A stretch of DNA of 64,000 nt, taken from the NCBI GenBank assembly GCA_963759115.1, contig CAVWXT010000004.1, forward strand, positions 1 to 64,000, in the 5' to 3' direction. The notes below the pieces were generated by a model. The model saw only the letters and a program-made list of their open reading frames with translations. It was not told where the DNA came from and searched no databases. Below are positions 58,486-64,000 of the stretch, in pieces; position 1 is the stretch's first letter, and each line of letters starts with the position of its first letter. A program made the position numbers and the translations under genes. The DNA is from CAVWXT01 sp963759115. Its GTDB lineage: Bacteria > Planctomycetota > Planctomycetia > Pirellulales > Thermoguttaceae.

Positions 58486-58628
58486 CGACGCGGCGGTTGA
58501 CTCAGGGCACCATTACTTCAGCCATTTCTCAACATTCAGAGACAAGGATTTCGGGAAGGGGGACAGTGTGCTGCCTACGAAATATTTGACGCTTTTCGAG
58601 ACGGAAGTGGTGGGGTAATTGACCTTCG
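58486..58628. other. Short cassette without a supported gene
   Basis: 143 bases between attC-like sites 3 and 4. No frame with a start signal on the minus strand, so this looks like a non-coding or tiny-ORF cassette. Confidence 0.45.
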
Positions 58629-58697
58629 GGCCAACGGTAGGCACACCCGAAGCGAAGCGTCCGCCGAAAGCGGTTCAGCGGGTGTGCCGTGTTCGCA
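58629..58697 (-). other. attC-like recombination site 4
   Basis: GGCCAAC (58629-58635), stem GGCACACCCG (58640-58649) / CGGGTGTGCC (58679-58688), GTTCGCA (58691-58697). The next gene's stop is at 58704. Confidence 0.78.
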
Positions 58698-58703
58698 CAT
58701 CAT

Positions 58704-58970
58704 CTATTGGGTGCCGCGTCTGCCTCCTCGACGCCTAAGAAAGAAACCGACAACACCGACGATTGCGCCAACTATGGCGCCGACGGGCACCAGTACCATA
58801 CTCAACAGCACCATAAGGATGATGGGCTGAACTATTCCAAATTTGTCGCCCCAACCGTTAGAGAACATGGTTGCGACGCAGGACGCAACCGCCGCAGCGA
58901 GACAACAGAGTGCTCCAATCCCTGAGCATTTCCATACGGGACTGACCTGCGATTGATCGTTACCACACAT
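58704..58970 (-). CDS. Small membrane protein (cassette)
   Basis: 88 residues from ATG 58970. Two hydrophobic segments (IGALCCLAAAVASCVATM and PIILMVLLSMVLVPVGAIVGAIVGVVGFF), the second with Gly-zipper spacing, then an Arg-rich tail. Start is 11 bases from attC 5; stop is 7 bases from attC 4. Confidence 0.65.
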   Translation of the reverse strand: MCGNDQSQVSPVWKCSGIGALCCLAAAVASCVATMFSNGWGDKFGIVQPIILMVLLSMVLVPVGAIVGAIVGVVGFFLRRRGGRRGTQ

Positions 58971-58980
58971 TGCCGCGCTC

Positions 58981-59110
58981 CGTGAACGGAAGCCGCAGCC
59001 GTCGCCGCAGCTTCCATCCCTCAAAGGTTCGTACTGTCAGTCAGTCTACCGTCTTCCTATCGCCTGCACCACCAGGCGGCGACCCGCTCTGCGGCTGCGG
59101 CATGTTGGCA
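58981..59110 (-). other. attC-like recombination site 5 (long form)
   Basis: CGTGAAC (58981-58987) and GTTGGCA (59104-59110) around the same AGCCGCAGCCG / CGGCTGCGGC stem as site 2. The 124-base core equals 57577-57700 except one visible base. Confidence 0.82.
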
Positions 59111-59118
59111 GCGAGCGG

Positions 59119-59427
59119 TCATTTCCGAAAGACCCGACTTGCCAAAGCACCGCTCAGGCCCATGACGAAATTGGAGAGGCACATTCCAACAAAGCATCCG
59201 ACAAACAGTCCAAGAGGGACTCCAACGCGCTGTCCGAGACACTCCTCGCTAAGGCCACCAACCAGATTCCCCACCATCATTCCACACAAAAGGCTGATGA
59301 TTCCACCGAGCAGCATGCCGGTCACAAAACCCCGAATGCGGCCGCAGATGCGGACTGGCACCACGCAGCCAAGGACGATGCCAAGCGCGACCGCGACAAG
59401 CACCAGGCACACGTTCAAAACGCGCAT
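59119..59427 (-). CDS. Small membrane protein (cassette)
   Basis: 102 residues from ATG 59427. Hydrophobic segments VCLVLVAVALGIVLGCVVPV, GFVTGMLLGGIISLLCGMMVGNLVGG and GVPLGLFVGCFVGMCLSNFVMG: two or three membrane passes with Gly-rich helix interfaces. Stop 8 bases from attC 5. No function recognised. Confidence 0.68.
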   Translation of the reverse strand: MRVLNVCLVLVAVALGIVLGCVVPVRICGRIRGFVTGMLLGGIISLLCGMMVGNLVGGLSEECLGQRVGVPLGLFVGCFVGMCLSNFVMGLSGALASRVFRK

Positions 59428-59783
59428 AGGTCACCAAGTCGTAATTCCGAGTAGCCAACAGTTCTCTAGCGCGTGTTTCGTCCACAAGTGCGGATAAGCC
59501 AGGCAAACTCAACTCTGCGGTACGATCTGCCCCTTCAGCGTGCCCATGTATTCTACCCAAGTGTATGGATTGTGCGAGAACCTTTTTGAGAAGAAGCGAG
59601 CCCCTATGATGGAGCGATCGGCCAAGAAGTCTCGGGCCGCGCATACGGGCAGCGCTCAGGCTTGGCGACCATTGCCCCATCCCAGCAGTATTCGATCATC
59701 CGGCCCCCGGCGTCATCGCCAGATACTTGCGGCCCGCGTGCTGTTGGAGCAGTTGGCAGGATTTGATTCCACTTGTACAACAG
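59428..59783. other. Upstream edge of the cassette array, no gene seen
   Basis: 356 bases. No sixth attC or attI and no integrase gene were recognised; a CCAACAG near 59455 has no convincing partner. A minus-strand frame (59440-59680) lacks start support. Confidence 0.45.
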
Positions 59784-61598
59784 TCATCCCGATTCGAGCA
59801 CCGCGGTCGCAGCGCGTGTGATGGCGGCGTGGTCGTGGTCGTGCAGGTGACGCAGGGCTTGACGAATCCGCCCGGCCGACTGCGTCAGAAAGAGAGTGGC
59901 CGCCGCCGGCTCCCACGACGCCACTGCGGCCGCGTCGCCCGCCCGCAACTCCGCATCGCGGCGACTCAATACGCAGATCGAGGCGAACAGTTCCATGGCC
60001 GCCCGGGCGATCGGCTCCTGCACGAACTGCCGATCAAGGATCGCCTCGCGGTGCCACAGCAGCGCCCGCACGACCGCCAGGCCGAAGCGGTGCACGAGCC
60101 GGCTGGTGGCCCAGGCGTACGGACGCAGTTCGGGCGACTCGACCGGGATGCGGGGGATCCGCCAAAGGCGGGAAAATGCCCCGCGGGCAAAGCGCGTCGA
60201 ACAGCGCCCGTTCGAGCCACGGATGCCATAGCGCATCGCGGACCGCGCAGCTCTTCGCCCGGATCGCGCATGCCCACCAAGGCCACAAACGACGTGAGCA
60301 CTTCGTTGGCCCCCTCGCCGATCAGGTTGATGCGGGCGTCGCGGAGGATGCGTTCCAAGGGCTGGTCGGTGAAATAGGCCGGTCCGCCGTAAATCTGAAA
60401 GGCATCGTTGGCGATCGTCCAGAGGGCCTCGGTGCTGTAGACCTTCAACATGGCCGTCTCCAGCATGTATTCCACCGGAACGCCGTTGGCAACGCGGCAG
60501 GATGCCGCGTCTACTAGCCCGGCGGTGACCGTGGTCATGGCCTGCATCGCGTAGGTCCAAGCGGCCATGCGGGCCAGCTTCTTCTGGACCAACTCGAAGG
60601 CGCCCAACGGACGGCCGAACTGGACCCGCGTGCGGGCGTGCTGCGCCGCCAGGCGCAGGCAGGTCTTGGCCAGGCCCGTGCAGCACGCGCCGAACGTGGT
60701 GCGGCCGAAGTCCAACACCGTCAGCGCCACCTTCAATCCCTTGCCCAATGGGCCGAGGATGTTTTCGCGCGGGACGACCATCCCCTCGAACGCCAGTTTC
60801 GCCGTGGCCGTGCCGCGAATGCCGAGCTTTTCCATCCGCGGCTCGACAACCCGAAAGCCGGGCATGTCGGGCGTGACGAGAAAGGCCGTGACCTGGGTTT
60901 CCGCGCGGCCGGGGACCGGCGTGCGGGCCATCACGGTCAGCACGTCGGCGATGGCCCCGTTCGTGATGTAGCGCTTGTCGCCGTCGAGCACGTAATGCGA
61001 GCCGTCGGCCGAGGGCGTGGCCCGGGTCTGCACGTTGGCGGCGTCGGAGCCCGCCTGCGGCTCCGTCGAGCGCGAAGGCCGCCAGTTTCCGGCCGCTCAC
61101 GAGGTCCGGCAGCCAACGCCGCTTCTGCTCGTCGGTGCCGAAGAGCAACAGGGCCCTCATGCCGATCGAATGATGGGCGTTGACGAAGATCGACGTGGCG
61201 CTGCACCGCGAGCCCAGTTCTTCGAGAATCTGGCAGTAGGCCAGTTGCGAAAAGCCGCGTCCGCCGATTGATTCGGGCGCGGTCATGCCCAAGACGCCCA
61301 GCCGGGCCAGCCCGTCGATCACGTCGCGGGGGATCTCGGCCTGGCGATCGATGGCGGCCGGGTCGAGATGCGCGTCGCAGAACGTTTTGAGTTCCTGCAG
61401 GGCAGCGGCGACTTTCGGCCCTTCCTCCGCCGAGAGTTGCGGATAGGGCAACGCCAGATCAGTCGCCAGCCGTCCCCAATAGAGTTCCTTGGCAAGGCTG
61501 CGCCGCTGCGGGCCGGAGAAGAACAGTTCTTCCGCCTGACGGACCTGCCGTTCTCGTTGGATGTCGTCGCCAGTTCTGGCGGCCGCTTGGTCGCTCAT
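59784..61598 (-). pseudogene. Acyl-CoA dehydrogenase, frameshifted
   Basis: Flavin enzyme that oxidises acyl-CoA to enoyl-CoA. Start 61598. N-terminal helical part: YPQLSAEEGPKVAAALQELK, then GVLGMTAPESIGGRG and GSRCSATSIFVNAHHS (nucleotide-binding loop). Frame breaks near 61055; then YITNGAIADVLTVMARTP, GRTTFGACCTGLAKTCL, QFGRPLGAF and IYGGPAYFTDQPLERILRDARIN, the catalytic-Glu and FAD region. Two more breaks near 60240 and 60175, then a C-terminal extension to 59784. About 604 residues. VDAASCRVANG (about 60490-60516) is a repeat-derived insert. Followed downstream by the enoyl-CoA hydratase, the next step of the pathway. Confidence 0.8.
60491..60516. repeat. Palindromic repeat inside the dehydrogenase frame
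   Basis: ACGCGGCA-GGA-TGCCGCGT. Same family at 61632-61650 (intergenic) and, as AAGCGGCA-AGA-TGCCGCTT, at 61688-61706. In the enzyme it adds about ten residues between the Ala-rich helix and YMLETAMLK. Confidence 0.7.
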
Positions 61599-61631
61599 CG
61601 GATTTCTCCGTAACGTTCACGGCGCACGTAG

Positions 61632-61706
61632 ACGCGGCATCCTGCCGCGTTACCACGGCATCAGTCGTTACTCTTGGAGCAGGCCGGAAGCGGCAAGATG
61701 CCGCTT
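61632..61706. repeat. Two copies of the GCGGCA palindromic repeat upstream of the dehydrogenase
   Basis: ACGCGGCATCCTGCCGCGT (61632-61650) and AAGCGGCAAGATGCCGCTT (61688-61706), between the end of the hydratase and the dehydrogenase start. Confidence 0.7.
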
Positions 61707-61726
61707 CTACGATGCCCTCCAATTTA

Positions 61727-62504
61727 TTATATGCCTCCCGGCCAGTTCGGCGGACGGTGCTCTCGAAACGCGGCCAGCCCTTCGCGGGCCTCGTCACTGA
61801 GCCGGCCCTGCTTGTGGAATTCGATTGCGAGGGCCATGCGTTGCGCGAAATCGGCCGAAGTCGAGCTCACCAAGCAGGCGTTTGGTCTGGCGGACCGACT
61901 CGGGCCCTCCCTTGAGGATCGTGGCGGCAATTTCCTGTGCTTCCGTCAGCAGTCGGTCGGCCGAGACAACCCGGCGGACGAGCCCCATGCACAAGGCCCG
62001 TTGGGCGTCGACGGGCTCGGCCAGCAGGAGCAGTTCGCGGAGATCGCCGTCGCAGAGATGCGAGCGCAGGGCGGCAGTGGCCAACGCCGGCAGCAGCCCG
62101 CGGCGAACCTCGGGAAAGCAGATTTGCGTGCCTTCGGCGGCGATGACGAAGTCGCAGCACGCCATCAGGCCGGCGCCGCCCGCATAGGCCGCCCCGTGAA
62201 CCGCCGCGATGGTGACCAGCGGGCTGGCGGCCAGGGCTTGAAACGTGCGGGCGACCCACAGGGCACTCTCCTGAGCGACCTCGATCTGTGCGGCCTCGTA
62301 CAGATCCAGGCCGGCGCAAAACGCCGCCCCCGCTCCGCGGAGGATGACCACGCGCCGTTGCGGCTCGGCCGCGAGCGATTCCAGGGCCCCGCAAAGCAAT
62401 TGCAGCAGTTCGATGGTGAGCGCGTTGCGGCGATCGGGCCGGTTGAATGTGAGGATGGCCGTCGCTTCATCCGGCCGTTCAACGATCAAGACGGGACTGT
62501 TCAT
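61727..62504 (-). pseudogene. Enoyl-CoA hydratase/isomerase, one frameshift
   Basis: Start ATG 62504, overlapping the stop of the upstream AtuA-like gene (ATGA). Crotonase fold: ILTFNRPDRRNALTIELL, GAAFCAGLDL (oxyanion hole), AVHGAAYAGGAGLMACCDFVIA and CFPEVRRGLLPAL. After a break near 61857 it ends with the C-terminal helices (FAQRMALAIEFHKQGRLSDEAREGLAAF). About 258 residues. Adds water across the enoyl-CoA double bond or isomerises it. Confidence 0.85.
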
Positions 62505-64000
62505 GACACGTCCCTCAGCGGCATTTGCAGCAGCACCTGCGCCAGGGCTTTGCCCTGCGCGTCCGCGCGGAGCGGATTGGCGAGAATCCCGCGGATCACG
62601 AAGTTTACGGCATCCAGGCTGGGCAATTCGTATCGAGTCACGTGGCGGGCCTCCGAGATGCCGAAATACTCGGCGACGCGCTCGGCGGTCGCCTCTAGAA
62701 GCAGGCGGGGGAAATCGTCCCGACGCCGGGCGATCAGCCCGATGTTCGCGTTGATTCCCTTGTCGCCGCTGCGACCGTAGGCAATGTCGGCAAGTCGCCG
62801 CGGCGGACCATCGCGAGGCTCGTCGCAAACGTACTCCTCACGCTCCGCGTGAGGCAATTCCTCACGCAGAGCGTGAGGAGTACAAGGGGTACATTGAGCA
62901 CAAGTTCCACTGCCGGCACCGGAGAACTCTGCGAGGAATTCTGTTTTCGCGTTCACGTGTTCCCGCTCGATCAGGCACGGCCAGAAGCGGAAGAGCGGAT
63001 GCACCCGCGGCCGTCCTTCGGCATAACCGGTGGTGCCGGGCGGCCCCGCCGTGACCAGCGGCATCAGTTCGCGCGAGAATTGCTCCACCGCCTCGCGGGA
63101 CGCATCGGCCACCGCGATCCGCAGCACAGTTTCCGTGAGTTGCCTAACCACGTCCGGATCAATGCCTTGAGGCCGGCAGGCCCCGGCGCCAAGACATTCC
63201 ACGACGGCTTCTCGCAGCGACACGCCGCCGGCCACGAGCCGCGAAAGAACGGCTTGGCCGGCACGTTGGGCTTTTTGCACGGCGTCGGCGCCGAACACCG
63301 TCAGGTGCCCCTGCGCCCAGAAACCGTCCTGGTACGTTGCGCTCACCTTGTACGTCGGCGGCGCCGGCCGTCCTCGGGCGCCGCCGATGCGAACGCGGTC
63401 GGGCCCATCGTCGTCGAGTTGCAGGGAAAGCAGCGAGGCGGTCACGTCGGGCGAGAGGTACGCGTCCGGATCGCCCATCTCGTAGACGAGTTGTTCCTTG
63501 ACCGTCTGCCGGCAGACTCGACCACCGCTGCCCCGCGGCTTGGTAACGACGCAGTTTCCGTCGGCGTCGACCTCGACGATCGGGAACCCGATTTGATCGA
63601 CGTTGGGAACCGAAAGCCAATCGGTGGCGATCCCGCCGCTAAGCTGCGTGCCGCATTCGATCAGGTGCCCCGCGATAGTCGCGCCCGCCAGGCGATTCCA
63701 GTCATCCCATGACCAGCCGAACCAATGGGCGCAGGCGGCCACGGTCAGACTCGGATCGGCCACTCGGCCGGTAATCACCAGATCGGCGCCGCGGTCGAGG
63801 GCCGCCGCGAGCGGCTGCGCCCCAGATAGGCGTTGGCCGTGGCGAGTCGGTCTCGCACGTCGGCGAACGGCCGGCCGGTATCCAGATTCTGCAGCAGTTG
63901 GTCTGCCACGCTGCCGGTGCGGATCAGGTCGAGCACGTCATCGCCGGAAACCACGGCGACCGTTCGGCCGGTGCATCCGCCCTGTTGCAGGACTTCGCCG
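62501..64000 (-). pseudogene. AtuA-like (DUF1446) protein, frameshifted and cut by window edge
   Basis: Family linked to acyclic-terpene and related acyl-CoA catabolism. The 3' part runs to 62501; the 5' part runs off the window at 64000. N-terminal fragment: GEVLQQGGCTGRTVAVVSGDDVLDL. A break near 63822 at a GCCCC run separates it from ALDRGADLVITGRVADPSL. Then WFGWSWDDWNRLAG, GGIATDW, PNVDQIGFPIVEV and LVYEMGDPDAYLSPD, and a C-terminal LADIAYGRSGDKGINANIGL domain. A palindrome-encoded insert (LREELPHAEREEY) sits at 62831-62883. Operon order with dehydrogenase and hydratase supports a catabolic role; substrate not determined. Confidence 0.82.
62831..62883. repeat. Palindromic repeat inside the AtuA-like frame
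   Basis: GTACTCCTCACGCTC (62831-62845) and GAGCGTGAGGAGTAC (62869-62883), perfect 15-base arms, with a second inner pair. In frame it adds a charged peptide between the GTCAQCTPCTP stretch and CDEPRDGPPRRLADIAYG. Confidence 0.9.

Noticed and set aside
57577..59108. Insertion sequence or transposon flanked by 124-bp direct repeats
   Set aside because: The repeats are attC-like with internal dyads, other non-identical attC-like sites lie between them, and no transposase is enclosed.
59440..59680. Small minus-strand gene upstream of the array
   Set aside because: No start signal, no recognisable sequence, and the frame continues through the next cassette gene.

Overview
The window looks like planctomycete chromosome, probably Pirellulales-like. 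The evidence is a serine/threonine kinase with TIGR03067-type repeats beside an ECF sigma factor, a secreted SHD1 plus planctomycete-cytochrome protein, twin-arginine sugar isomerase/epimerase proteins, LRR and WD40 secreted proteins, and families of short palindromic repeats that also lie inside coding frames. Many genes carry single-base frameshifts, often at homopolymers. At least some look like sequence errors, so genes marked pseudogene here may be intact in the cell.

Layout. 1-1280: right part of an IS4-family element, cut by the window edge. 1.7-7.5 kb: signalling operon with a CheB-CheR-PAS hybrid, a histidine kinase, a response regulator and a CsrA-receiver fusion, closed by a strong terminator. 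8.0-16.1 kb: heavy-metal RND efflux set (outer-membrane factor on the minus strand; small exported protein, adaptor and pump on the plus strand). 16.2-17.85 kb: IS110-family element with a structured leader, then four perfect 44-bp tandem repeats. 19.1-28.9 kb: mobile module of small proteins, a MoxR-type AAA ATPase, a VWA/metallopeptidase-like partner, a clamp-loader-like AAA protein and a serine recombinase, ending at the 3' half of a tRNA-Met(CAU)-type gene.

29.2-41.2 kb: sugar isomerase-like protein, full IS4 copy with an adjoining TTAA-bounded MITE, LRR protein, giant kinase, ORF-less group II intron, ECF sigma factor and a second sugar isomerase-like protein. 41.7-48.5 kb: SHD1/cytochrome protein, a badly frameshifted ABC permease with its ATPase, TPR protein and a small coiled-coil exported protein. 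48.7-52.5 kb: three TadE/TadG-like genes in an operon. 53.2-56.4 kb: PQQ-type propeller, aldo/keto reductase and two small proteins. 56.4-59.4 kb: an integron-like gene-cassette array with five attC-like sites and no integrase (CALIN type). 59.8-64 kb: acyl-CoA dehydrogenase, enoyl-CoA hydratase and AtuA-like protein, a probable acyl-CoA or terpenoid catabolism operon.

The points most worth following are the cassette array, the 786-nt intron whose boundaries are fixed by an empty copy of its target repeat, the CsrA-receiver fusion, and the recombinase-linked MoxR/VWA module with its recurring intergenic hairpins.
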